From: Coix lacryma-jobi var. lacryma-jobi
Lineage: Eukaryota; Streptophyta; Magnoliopsida; Poales; Poaceae
DNA length: 64,000 nt
Direction of reading: 5' to 3'
NCBI GenBank assembly: GCA_009763385.1
Contig: VDCT01000325.1
Coordinates: 682,001-746,000, forward strand
This document shows, piece by piece, positions 34,601 through 45,000 of the stretch; the stretch's first letter is position 1, and each line of letters starts with the position of its first letter. The translations under genes and the position numbers were made by a program. The notes beneath the pieces are model-generated. The model searched no databases. It was not told the origin of the DNA and saw nothing but the letters and a program-made list of their open reading frames with translations.

Positions 34601-34604
34601 GAAG

Positions 34605-35419
34605 CTCTGGTGAAACCGTGGGAGAAGATGAAGAGTAGGGGCCGGATTTGAATCCAACGAGTGCTGCACTCAGGAGAAACACTCGAGTGCGAATTAGAAT
34701 TACCGTTTTTTATTGCTAGACGATGCATATTGAAGAAGGGAAAGAAACAACCGACAGAGAAAATGAGAAGGGATGAGTTGATTGAGCTAGGGGCCCATCA
34801 CCCTTGGAGAAGTATGAGTCGATTTTTTAATGATTTGGTTTTGTCGACTCATCACTGAGGCATGCTGATTCTGTCTTTCGTCAACCATGGCGCATTGGCG
34901 TCTGACCTGCCGGCATACACAGTGCTGCTGCTACACACAGCACTGTACAGCCCAGTCCAAACCCATACCCAAAGCCCGTACTGTAACTCCGTAGGCAGTT
35001 GCTCCGTGCATCTAGGCCTCTACTATCGGCTATTGCCATATTGCAAGGGGATCCTCACCATCACACGTCTAGGAATTCAGCTCTTCGTTCCTTTCCATGC
35101 ATGCCCGTAGCCTGGCATGCTGCCTGCACTAGCGCGCACTGTGCTGGTAGCAGCAGTCCGACTTGTCTAGGTGTGGCCGTAGATCTACGCGGCGGCGGGA
35201 CCACCGGCCCCAAGTTGACGGCGGGACGCCGCCGCCGGCCGCCGCGGCTTTGACCGGTTTTGCCGCCGCCTCGCCGCGCGCTGGAGTGATGGAACCAGCC
35301 TGGACAAACCGAGGCAGCTGGACAGGACCCAACGGTCGAGCTGCATGCTTCCCACGGAGTCAGTATTACGTTTGGGCTACGTTTCCCGGCGGTCAAAAAC
35401 CGTGCGTTTTTTTTTTGGT

Positions 35420-35450
<31 letters not shown>

Positions 35451-35539
35451 CCAACAGGCTGAATCGCTAAGTCCGTCTCCGATCTCATCAACATAATCTT
35501 ATGGATAAAGAAACGGACAGATATCAGCAACATCCAATT
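34605..35539. other. Intergenic; 30-base G run
   Basis: No gene recognised. 35407-35416 is a T10 run and 35420-35449 a run of 30 G with a short TTGGT-like link. The tract length should be treated with caution, since homopolymers this long are rarely assembled exactly. Confidence 0.5.
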
Positions 35540-35552
35540 AGTCCCATATCGG
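35540..35552 (+). promoter_or_regulatory. snRNA upstream sequence element (USE) of U1 copy 1
   Basis: AGTCCCATATCGG starts 76 bp before the RNA start. Plant pol II snRNA genes have RTCCCACATCG at about -70 and a TATA element near -30. One core position differs here; TACAAAATAA at 35586-35595 is a possible weak TATA. Confidence 0.55.
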
Positions 35553-35615
35553 TCCCCTAATCTTGAAGGTATCCTAGAATTCAGTACAAAATAATTCCTC
35601 TATCAACCTTGATCC

Positions 35616-35783
35616 TTACTTACCTGGACAGGGTCAATTGCCGATCAATAAGAGCAATGGCCTAGGTTAGCGGCCTTCATTGCACTTGGAAGGAGCGCTC
35701 GCTTATCATCTTCCCAAGTGGAAGTGGGAGAGTGAACGTCATAATTTGTTGTTGAGGGGGTACGCGTTCGCGCGGCCCCTACC
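35616..35783 (+). ncRNA. U1: U1 snRNA-like sequence, copy 1
   Basis: From TTACTTACCTGGACAGGGTC through loop II (CATTGCACTT, the U1A-binding loop), the Sm-site region CATAATTTGTTG and stem-loop IV (GGTACGCGTTCGCGCGGCC), it follows plant U1 snRNA in order. The 5' end that pairs with 5' splice sites (ACTTACCTG) is intact. Departures: first base T in place of A, altered stem I, and an extra AAGTGG-type 6-nt insertion before the Sm site. Likely a diverged variant or pseudogene. Confidence 0.75.
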
Positions 35784-36214
35784 AATATAAGATTTAAATT
35801 AATACAATTTTTATTTATTATTTTGTTTATTTGTTTATGTTTAATTATATTCATAATTTGTGGTACATGGGTAGAAGCACTCGAAATCCAAGAGACACAG
35901 TGCAATAAATCTGTCAAATCTGAACTTTTTTGCTGCTCGTGGATTCCATGTTTAGGCAGGCGTTGAGTTGCTCTCCGGACTGATACGGCAGACATTGAGT
36001 TGCTCCGGACTGATGCTCCCAACATTTGAACTAGTTAGGCCCATCTGGGCTTGAAAAAGCCCATGTCTTCGGCTTGTCCATCACCAGGCCGAAGGAGGAG
36101 AATACAAAACATGGGCTTTATCCAGCCTAGGTCTCATATTATGTATGACTGAATATTAGTCTTCGGATGGTTAGCGACATGCGCTACGGGGAAGACATGG
36201 ACAAGCATTTTATT
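35784..36214. other. Spacer between U1 copies 1 and 2
   Basis: AT-rich downstream DNA followed from about 36010 by sequence repeated near 39755-39900 (GACTGAATATTAGT, GGACATGGACA), part of the duplicated unit. No gene. Confidence 0.5.
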
Positions 36215-36227
36215 AGTCTTATATCGG
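36215..36227 (+). promoter_or_regulatory. Degenerate USE of U1 copy 2
   Basis: AGTCTTATATCGG lies 80 bp before the RNA start, in the position of the plant snRNA upstream element but with two changes in its CCC core. Confidence 0.45.
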
Positions 36228-36294
36228 TTTCCTAATCTTGCTTGCCCGGAAGGACTACAAAGTGAACCCTAAGTGCAATTTTTAATTTTGATAC

Positions 36295-36460
36295 ATACTT
36301 ACCTATATAAACGGGGTCTATGGTTGATCAAGAAGAGCCATGGCCTTAGGTTAGCGGCCTCCATTGCACTTGGAAAGAGCGTTGACTTACCATCTCCCCA
36401 AATAGGAGAGTGGACATTATAATTTATGATAGAGGGATACGTGTTCGCGTGACACCTACC
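36295..36460 (+). ncRNA. U1: U1 snRNA-like sequence, copy 2 (probable pseudogene)
   Basis: Starts ATACTTACCT and then carries an ATATAA insertion where U1 has GG, disrupting the base of the structure. Loop I (GATCAAGAAG), loop II (CATTGCACTT) and a Sm-like ATAATTTATG region remain recognisable, but stem-loop IV is mutated (GATACGTGTTCGCGTGACAC). The Sm-site G changes make function unlikely. Confidence 0.7.
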
Positions 36461-36833
36461 AATGATAATAATTATTAAATTTTTAAATTTAATTTAATTC
36501 TATTTTAATAACTAATACATTAATTTACTATAATTAAATATAATAATAATAACTAATGATAAAATAATAATAAGTTTAAATCTGACTAATTATTATGGTT
36601 AAGTGTAATATTTTCATATTATTGTTATTACCCATTTATGTTGTATATGCAATTTCAATTATATTGCCTATTAGAATTAGATTGCCAATTTGAGTTTTTG
36701 TCGAGTAACTTTTTTCGTAAAAGAAAAAAAACACAATGGGTTTCGATTTTCCTAATTTTGCGTGCCTTTTTTAAAAGAAAAAAAGAGCTCGAAGCCGCCT
36801 CCAGCTAAGTTGGGCATGAAGGGCCTTTTTTTT

Positions 36834-38067
36834 GGCAAAATTTGGCATAGGACATCATAAAAATATGGCCTTTGCTAGGAACCATTAAAAAAACATGTAT
36901 TAGCTAAAAGACATCAACAATCCTGAGAAATATGCTACCGGACATCCAACTCATTATTATAACAGTTTTAGTAGACAGCCACGTGAAATGACGGAAATGC
37001 CCTTGCCTCTTTATCCCTTAGAACAGATTGTGACTTTCGGTCTCCAGAAGCCAGCCGTGCGTGCGGCCGCCCACTACTTGCGATGGCGATGGAGTCTCCA
37101 CGATTCCTTAGCGATATATTCCTCATGGATTCCCGATGGGTAATTAATTTCTACCATTATCCTCTACTCTAGGGTTCATTCAGATTATCCCCAACACTAT
37201 CCTCAAGCATATGTGGTTTCATTCAGATTATGTTTCTATCTAGAGTCTGTCTATATAACATCCGGTTATTTTAGCTCCTCCCAACAACTGAATTTTATCT
37301 ATGCACTTACACTGTCTTGTAACTATATTTACACCATCTTATTACTATATTTACAATGGTTTCTTCAGTGTAATTTACTGGATAGAGTGATATAATTTGA
37401 TAATAACACAATTTTATTTCTATGGATTACAGATCTCAAAAAATAAATGCCAAACTTATCCAAAAAAATTTGCAAATCATTTTTATGGATTACAAATACC
37501 ATAGAAATATATATCAAATTATTCACAGATTATTTACAAATTTCAGACTAAAAAATACAAATCGCCTGTACAAGTGTCGAGAACGACCGCGTCCAAATCT
37601 GACTGATGACTACGTGTATGAGCTCACCACAGCCAACCAATCCTAGCCTTTTGCTGTAAAACGGCACAGTGCAATACACGTACACTCTACAGTACAGTAT
37701 GTACACGCGACGGGGCCGGCGGAGGGAGGGCCGGAAGCCAGCGCCATCGGACGGCCATCGCACTCCATCACAGGTCATGAACGGCCAAAAATTCGGTTGT
37801 TGCCTCCTCTCAAAACAACCGCATGACGGATAGCAAATCTGTTCTATCTATATCTGTATATGTAGGAACCTTCAATTGAAGGGCGAGGGTACTTCTGTCC
37901 AGATTTTATGTTTATTACACATGTTTGAGTGAGAAATCATATTATAAGCGTTATAGTGTCCAGCAGCAAATGACCATAGTTTTATAGTGGTCTGTGGCAA
38001 AGGTATTCATTTTTAGTGGTCTGTGGCAAATGTCACGATTTTTTGATGTCCCCTGGCAAATTTTGCC
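36834..38067. mobile_element. Non-autonomous MULE-like element, 1234 bp
   Basis: The left end GGCAAAATTTGGCATAGGAC and the reverse-complemented right end GGCAAAATTTGCCAGGGGAC form a TIR that continues into similar inner sequence (CATCATAAAAAT against CATCAAAAAATC). Flanks are runs of 8 T and 9 T, consistent with an 8-9 bp Mutator-type duplication though a T run is weak proof. No transposase inside. A short open exon-like stretch starts at ATG 37083 (MAMESPRFLSDIFLMDSRW) and ends at a GTAATT donor-like site, so a captured gene fragment is possible. Confidence 0.55.
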
Positions 38068-38076
38068 TTTTTTTTT

Positions 38077-39264
38077 CTCTCACAGTAGCAGGGTTAGTGA
38101 AGTTGACCCCTTCCCAGGCCACAACCGGGTCCCGAAGTTGTTAGACCACCTGCACCGGCTCCCTCTAGGGCGTCCGGTAAACGGATGTAGAGGAAAAAAT
38201 CGGTACAGCGGGAGCCGCTATTTGCTCCTCTAGGTACGGTCGTCCGTTATAGCAAGAGGAAGCAGCTGCGTTTACTGGATGAAAGAAGAGCAGAGCGCAT
38301 GCATCTCGCGTGAGAGGGAGAGGAGAGAGAGGAGAGGTACAGTCTAGGTCCCACCTAATTTCGTTTAAAAAAAATGTTATATCTCACAAACCAAAAACTC
38401 AAATTAAATTCCGATTGTACCATTGAATTTGTTGCAATTAATTCTTCAAAACTAGATCTCTCGTGGATATATTTAGATAAAGTGACAAGTGGTCTCATAG
38501 TGGATAGAGGATGATATAGAGGATGGAGGAATACGGGAGAAATAAGTATAGAAGAAAGAATCTTAATGACCAGACAGTATAAAGGATGAAAATAGAGGAA
38601 CGTGACGGATAGTCTTAGCCTGCAACGGCCAACGGCATGAGGAGGCAGACGCGGCGGTCAGTGGCGGAGCGTGGAGCTAAACTAAGCGGGGACAGTTAAG
38701 CTATAGATCCTATCTATGATTAAAGCAGCAGCTCAGTTACGTTCAGTGACAATTAGTGTTAGATAAAAAGTTCCATGGCCAGCTCCTCTTGGTTCGTTGT
38801 AGTATTTGTTAACTAGTTGAGCATTTTTGTATGTACAGTAGCGCTGGCAGCTTTTTTCTTCCGTGTAAATTTAACAAATGGCAAAAGCATGGCAGAAGAC
38901 ACAGACCGACAGGTGCACAACCCCAAAATTTAACTGGATGCCGCCACGCCACCCTCCTCATCCACCATGCCGTCCATACGCAGACTTACAGATGCCAAAC
39001 TTCACCTCACCACACAATCAATAGCCAGCGCTGCTTGCTCAACTTCGAACGAAGCTACAGATCCATGGGAAGACAGACGCGTTGGCCTGCAACGGCCAGC
39101 GACACGGGAAGGCAGACACGACGGCAGATGCAGACCCAGCCGGCGTCGTATGAAGGCACCAACGACATGGGAAGGCAGACGCGATGGCCGGTGAAGTGAG
39201 GCCCTCGTCGGCCGTCGCCGCGACCGCTGCAGAGTTTGATGGAGATGACTTGACATACCACTCT
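38077..39264. other. Intergenic, small internal repeats
   Basis: No gene recognised. 39060-39195 has repeated GGGAAGGCAGACGCGATGGC-type phrases, about three imperfect copies. Related wording recurs at 40980-41010 (GAGGAGACAGACGCAGCGG) in the duplicated block. Confidence 0.4.
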
Positions 39265-39690
39265 TACACACATCATGCATCTCCCATTTCAGAAGATGAG
39301 AAGCGGATAGTGGCGTAAGTCTGACGCCAATTTCAAACTTGTACACTTCAAGAGGTACGCAATTCCGATTGCCCTCTACCAGTTAAGTTTGCCGATGCAT
39401 AATCATATACCAAAGGTTGTTCGGAAAGAGAAATCGTGCCTGCAACCGCATGCAGGCAAACGCTTGGAGATGGCAGCACTGTAAATACCACGGGTACAAA
39501 TTTGCTCAAAATTTATTTTCCAAAATTCTAACCTGTCCGGTATTTAACCGGACATATTGTAGCTGATGAATACAATAAATAAATTGCTTTCCTCCGCAAC
39601 CCGTGCAAGTGTTGAGTGCCTTCTGCTACTATTCCATCGTAACCTCACATATAAAACACACCTGCCTTATGCTACGGCATCATAATGTTT
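39265..39690. repeat. Segmental duplication, copy A
   Basis: Aligns with 41125-41890 through shared phrases in the same order: GCATCTCCC, GAGTCTGACGCC-type, CACTGTAAATACCACGGG, TTTGCTCAAAATTTATTTT, CAATAAATAAATTGCTTTCC, GAGTGCCTTCTGCTACTATT and CTACGGCATCATA. It lacks the MITE found in copy B and so preserves the empty site (TATTTAACC). Confidence 0.8.
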
Positions 39691-39899
39691 GGGCCACGCT
39701 TTGCTCAAAATAGCCACGCTTTGCTCTTGGGCCTCCTAACATTTGAGTTGGGCACTTGGGCCAATGATCTGACCTGTTTGGGCTCGAAAAGGCCCATGTG
39801 TTAGCCATGGCTTATGTTATGACTGAATATTAGTTTTCGGGTGCTTAGCGTCATGCGGTTGCGAGGAGGACATGGACAGGGGTTTAGTGTCAGTTAATT

Positions 39900-39909
39900 A
39901 GTCCCATGG
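39900..39909 (+). promoter_or_regulatory. USE-like element of U1 copy 3
   Basis: AGTCCCATGG starts 73 bp before the RNA start. It keeps the RTCCCA half of the plant snRNA USE and loses the second half. A TACAAAG element near 39942 sits at about -30. Confidence 0.5.
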
Positions 39910-39972
39910 TTTTCTAATCTTGCTTGCTCTGGAGGAAGGACTACAAAGCGAACCCAGGTGCAACCATGATTC

Positions 39973-40132
39973 ATACTTACCTGGACGGGGTCTATGGTTG
40001 ATCAAGAAAAACCATGGCTTAGGTTAGCGACCTCCATTGCACTTAGGAGGAGCGCTGGCTTACCATCTTCCTAAGGGAGAGTGGACGTCATAATTTGTGG
40101 TAGAGAGGGTACGCGTTCGCGCGGCCCTTACC
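39973..40132 (+). ncRNA. U1: U1 snRNA, copy 3 (best preserved)
   Basis: The 160-nt sequence begins ATACTTACCTGGACGGGGTC, as in plant U1, with the splice-site pairing region intact. It keeps loop I (GATCAAGAA), the U1A loop (CCATTGCACTTAGG), the Sm region CATAATTTGTGG and stem-loop IV (GGTACGCGTTCGCGCGGCC). Length and element order match U1. Minor changes in stems I and III leave open whether it is functional; the weakened USE argues for caution. Confidence 0.8.
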
Positions 40133-40231
40133 AAAATCAAATTATAAATTTAATAAAATATAAAATATAAATATGTAAATAAATAATAAAAATTAATATT
40201 TATTATAAGTTGACTTTTATACTTATATATA

Positions 40232-40466
40232 CTCCCTCTGTTCCAATTTAAGTGTTGTTTTCGGTTTTCGTGCCACAAGTTTGACTTGATTTGTAGCAAA
40301 TACATGTAACATTTGTGTCTCCAAATAATTGTGTTAAAAAACTAGATTTAAAGATCTTTCTAATGATACTAACTATGTACAATAAATATTAATATTTTTT
40401 AATATATATTTTGTTAAAGATGTTTCTCGGAAAGCGAAAACGACGGTTATTTTGGAACGGAGGGAG
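40232..40466. mobile_element. Stowaway-like MITE
   Basis: Ends CTCCCTCTGTTCCAATTTAA and, reverse-complemented at the right, CTCCCTCCGTTCCAAAATAA, with TA on each side. The interior is AT-rich. Inserted just downstream of U1 copy 3. Confidence 0.8.
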
Positions 40467-41124
40467 TATAATATATTATTTTTAAATTTCTAAAATAAAA
40501 TTGTTATGTTATTCATATAAAATGATTAATAGTTTAAGTTTGTCTTTTAACATTACTGTTATCGTCATTATTTTACTGATGTAATTTCTATTATATACAT
40601 TAATATTAGATTGGCTTGTTTGGTTTGAACCAATCGAAATTTGAGGAGATGCAGTTGTTGTGTCAACTTCAATTTTTTGCTTCTTTGGTTTGATTTTTTT
40701 TGCTTCTTCAGAGCTCGGATTAGAAGTTTTGAATTGAACAAAATTTCTTTTTTTTAGCAAAGTTGAACAAAATTTCTAAACTCGAAGCAAAATGTGTAGC
40801 AGACGGGCCAAGAAAAACAGACATAAGCACTTTCAGCCCGAAGGCGCCTCTAGCTAAGTTGGGCCTGAAGGCCCTTCTCTTGCAGTCGCAAACCGGATCC
40901 CGAAGTCGGTGGCCTGCAGAGTGTTGACTGGGTACGATGAGCAACGCACGCCTTCTTGATCTCCGGCGCATGGAGGCGCCAACGGCATGGGGAGGAGACA
41001 GACGCAGCGGCGGATGAAGCCACCGCCACACAAGCTTCCATCTGCACGCCATGGCTTCCTGATCTCTCGAAGATCCTGCCGGCCGCCCGACCCTCACATG
41101 GCACGCCCGTCCTCACATGGCACG

Positions 41125-41890
41125 CCCACATCCTGCATCTCCCGTTTTAGAAGAGGATGGTGTCGCGAGTCTGACGCCGATTTCAATCTACACTTCAAAA
41201 GGTACACTTTGCCAATCAAGTTTGCCGCATAATTATGCCTAGGTTTCAGAATACAATTCCTTGTTTTAAACCAAAATCATGCCTAAATAGGCTCCATGTC
41301 CAGTTCATGATCAGTTACAAGATCAGTGACTACAACCGCATACAGGCAAACGCATGGCATGGAGCTGGCAGCACTGTAAATACCACGGGGATAAATTTGC
41401 TCAAAATTTATTTTGCAAAATTCTAACGTGTGCCCAGTATTTAGGCCGCGTTTGGCAGGTGTTATTTTTTTTCAGAAAATAGCTTTATAGGCAACTTTCT
41501 AGTTTCTAGTTGAAGCTGAACTGTTTTGGAAAAAGTATTTGACAAAACAATTTCAATAACACTTTGTGCATGGTTGGGAGAAAGAAACAAGAATATAAGC
41601 TGTGAAAATCTAATTTTTTTCAGCTTTATTTCAGTTTATGTTTTTGTGAGAGAGGAAATAAACTGTTACGGAAAAAAAGTGTTTGGTAAAAAAAAATAGC
41701 TCACAACACACAACCACTCATGAAGTTGTTGTGATCTGTGCCAAACTGGCCCTTAACCAGACATTATAGCTGATGAATACAATAAATAAATTGCTTTCCT
41801 CCCCAACCCGTGCAAGGGTTGAGTGCCTTCTGCTACTATTCCATCGTACCACACATATATAAACACACTTGCCTTCTGCTACGGCATCAT
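41125..41890. repeat. Segmental duplication, copy B (contains a MITE)
   Basis: Paralogue of 39265-39690, extended by the 309-bp MITE at 41444-41752 and by a short insertion near 41240-41330. Its right end approaches the 3' end of the sugar transporter gene. Confidence 0.8.
41444..41752. mobile_element. Tourist-like MITE with paralogous empty site
   Basis: Ends GGCCGCGTTTGGCAGG and, reverse-complemented at the right, GGGCCAGTTTGGCA; TTA lies at 41441-41443 and 41753-41755. The paralogous segment at about 39540-39555 reads GTATTTAACC without the element and with one TTA, which directly proves insertion and target duplication. Confidence 0.85.
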
Positions 41891-42048
41891 ATTGTACAAT
41901 GAACATTCGTATGAACACTTGAATGATGTACATCCAAGCAAAGAATGGCTGCAAGATTGGCAGATTTCTGCGGAATTCAAGATCTGAATGGCCACGCCGC
42001 ATGGTCCAATAGCACATGGTGGGTTCTCATACCCTAGATCATGATGTG

Positions 42049-45000
42049 TCAGCGGAATGAGAATGCAATTTCTTCTAGTGTTCTTCCCTTGGTCTCCGGC
42101 ACCCACAAGCACACGAAAACGAGGGCCATGGTAGACACAGCGGCATAGATAGCAAAGGTTCCTGATAAAAAAAAGGGTAAGATCCAATGTCGCAAGGGAA
42201 AGCACATTCTTGAAGGGAGGGAAGGAAAAAGAAAGAGACCTCCACTGCTCCAGTTCAGCATTAAGCTTGCAGTCATTGTAATGGCCCATGCCGTCAGCCA
42301 GTTCGCAAGGGTCGCAACACTTCCAGCAAGGCTCTTAATGTTAACAGGAAGAATCTGAAATAAACACAATGTAAATTCATAAATCTGCCTGCAAGTTTGC
42401 AGATGCAGTATCTCTAGGCATTTTACTACACATGCACATTGGGCAGCTAGATAAGCTGTTTACTGTCATATGCGTGATTAAATTAATAACTACTAAATGA
42501 GGTAATTTTCAGTAATTTGAGGTACGCATAGCTGTCCTCTGGCTAGAGAAAATAATGCAGTTTCCCATGCAATCTGATGGAGCAACCACAGTTTATAACA
42601 ACAGTTTGCACCATTTTAAGAAGCTATAGCTATGTTGAGAGGTTGTGGATTTGGGGTTACACTATCTCAGTCTGCATGAAATTCACAGCTGGGGACTCAG
42701 AGCAAAAGTGCTAAGTGACACTCATAATAATTACATAAAGATAAGATAGATAGCAAAGAAATATTAGTGAATTAAAAGCTCTGTATAATATAAAAAGCAA
42801 GATCAAACTATACCTCAGACATAATGACCCAGGGAATTGCTCCCAATCCAAGAGAAAATGCAATCACAAATGCCTGGAGTAGCAAAGGACGAGGCATTAA
42901 ACAAGCTTTTCTCAACAAGGGGCACAAATAATATGTAATAGTACTGCAACTAACCACAAGTCCAGCCAGTGAAAGCATACTCATTACAGAGTATAAGTGA
43001 GAATCAACAGTTATGTTGTCCTGTTTAAGAATTGAAGCAAGAATATTTCAGAAAGGAATGGGAATGTAGTTTTAAGCAATACGGTTATTTCGATAGAGTG
43101 CGCAGCAAACAATAGCATGCTACTATTAACATTTTAAGTGACATTACCTTCACAAAAAATGATACAGAAACAATAACAAGAGTAATGACCATTCCTGTGG
43201 TAGAAATCTGAAAAGACAGCTCAATTAACATAACTGGATAACCATGTCCAATAAACAATTGTGATGGGAACTTGGAAACTAACAATGAGAAGAAGCCTTC
43301 GACCAGCTTTGTCAGTCAACCAGGTTGTCACTCCAGTAGCAATCACCTGAAATGATAAGATCCCATTAAGTAGCCAAGCCCACATCTGCTCAAAATTCAT
43401 CTGAGAAACAAGGGATGTAACATTAAAACAAATGTACCTGAACAGCCCCCAAACCAAATGTTGCTAGATTACTGTTTGTAATACCTGTTCAGGAAGAGAA
43501 TTCAGTAAGATATCAGATTTGATGAGGTCTAGGTTCTAGAACTCTTCTTCCCCTTTTTATGTATTAAATGAAACATAGTGATAGCATCTCCATGCAAAGC
43601 ATGAATTGAACCGAAATAAGGTAACTTTCATTTCCTGGACAAGTTCCAAAATATGCAAGCCAGAAAGCATATCTCAATTGCATTAGAATCTAGCATCAGA
43701 TATTGATTGTGTTCTGAAGAATGTACCGGCAGCTTTGAAGATGCTAGCAGCATAAAATAGAATGCCATTGACACCACTTAGCTGCTGCAGGACAAGGAGA
43801 CCGATTCCTATCTAAAAAGAAGCCAATTAGCAAAACTGCAAAAGATTAAACATTGGTATGTAACAGAGAGTAACAAATAGTAAGCCACCAACCACAAGGG
43901 GAACACTGTATCTCTTTTGCTTGATATCAGCGAACCTTATGGTTGTCCTCCTCCTTGAAGATGCTACTGATCTCTGTGTAAAAAAGGAAGATAATTATGT
44001 AATTCACATCTCCTATGGTACATTATACTGCAAAAAATAAAAAAATTCTACACCAGCTTTTACTACTAGAGAGCAATGCATTGACAGCTGCACCAGTGTA
44101 CCATTGAGAACAAGATTAAAGGAACATATATGTATCTTGGCGCCTGGACCTTGTGGTGTCTTCTTAGTTGGTGTGTTTTTTATGGAACATCTCCAATGCC
44201 AGCGGCTCAAAGTATTTCTTATCTCATGTCCCTTGCACTAGGTGTAGTTGAGTTTAGGTCATGGTCGAGTTTTATTCTGCATAAGGACATGTTTGTCTTC
44301 CTAAAACTAAAATGTTGGACAGAGTCTGTTGTGTGTGTATGTTTGTAAGTACACAGCTCTCCTGCGTGTCCAAGAAAAAAATGTATATCTCTCTCTATTA
44401 TAACTAAACTGGAGTTTCCACTATTGATCACCTTTATTTCATTCACTTCTGCTGTGATGTCCGTCTGAAATCCTCGCAGAACTTGCAGCGAATATTCAAA
44501 ATCCTCCATCTTCCCCATTTTTGCCTGAAACAAACAATCTGTTGTATTCAGGTCCTGCCATTAATGCTATGAAAAGATAATACCACGGAATACTTACCAG
44601 CCACCTTGGGGATTCAGGGACAAAGAACAATCCAGGAATCAGGATTGAACAAGGTAAAACACCTAAAACATGTAGAAATAACAGAAAAGTAGTTAGGAAA
44701 ATGATTTGTACAAATAAAACAACCAAATAGTCAACCAATTGGTGCTATGTAGCATATTGTTGTTTCATATACTAAACCAATGGACTAAAGTTTTACATCA
44801 TACCTAGAACAGCAAGAATTCTCCAGGGAACAAACATGCCAAACAGGTAGGCAAGCAATATACCAACTGTGACAGAGAGCTGTAAAAGAAAGTATGGATT
44901 GATTCGAAGTTGACAACAACATTGACAGATCAGAAGAAAGGCTACACATGAATAACATTTTGTGGTTCACTATAAAAAAAAACCTACCTGATTGACAGAA

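Larger units (their letters stand above)
24563..34601. mobile_element. Complete CACTA (En/Spm) transposon with AAG target duplication
   Basis: The left end is CACTACAGGGAACGCCGGCT and the reverse-complemented right end is CACTACAGGAAACACAGGCT. AAG directly flanks both sides (24560-24562 and 34602-34604), a perfect 3-bp duplication. The length is 10,039 bp. Both ends carry many copies of TTTGCCGAGTGCC in both orientations. TNP2-type (27888-31498) and TNP1/TNPA-type (25382-27763) genes both read leftward, so the right end is the promoter end. All hallmarks of an originally autonomous CACTA element are present, although both genes carry lesions. Confidence 0.95.
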
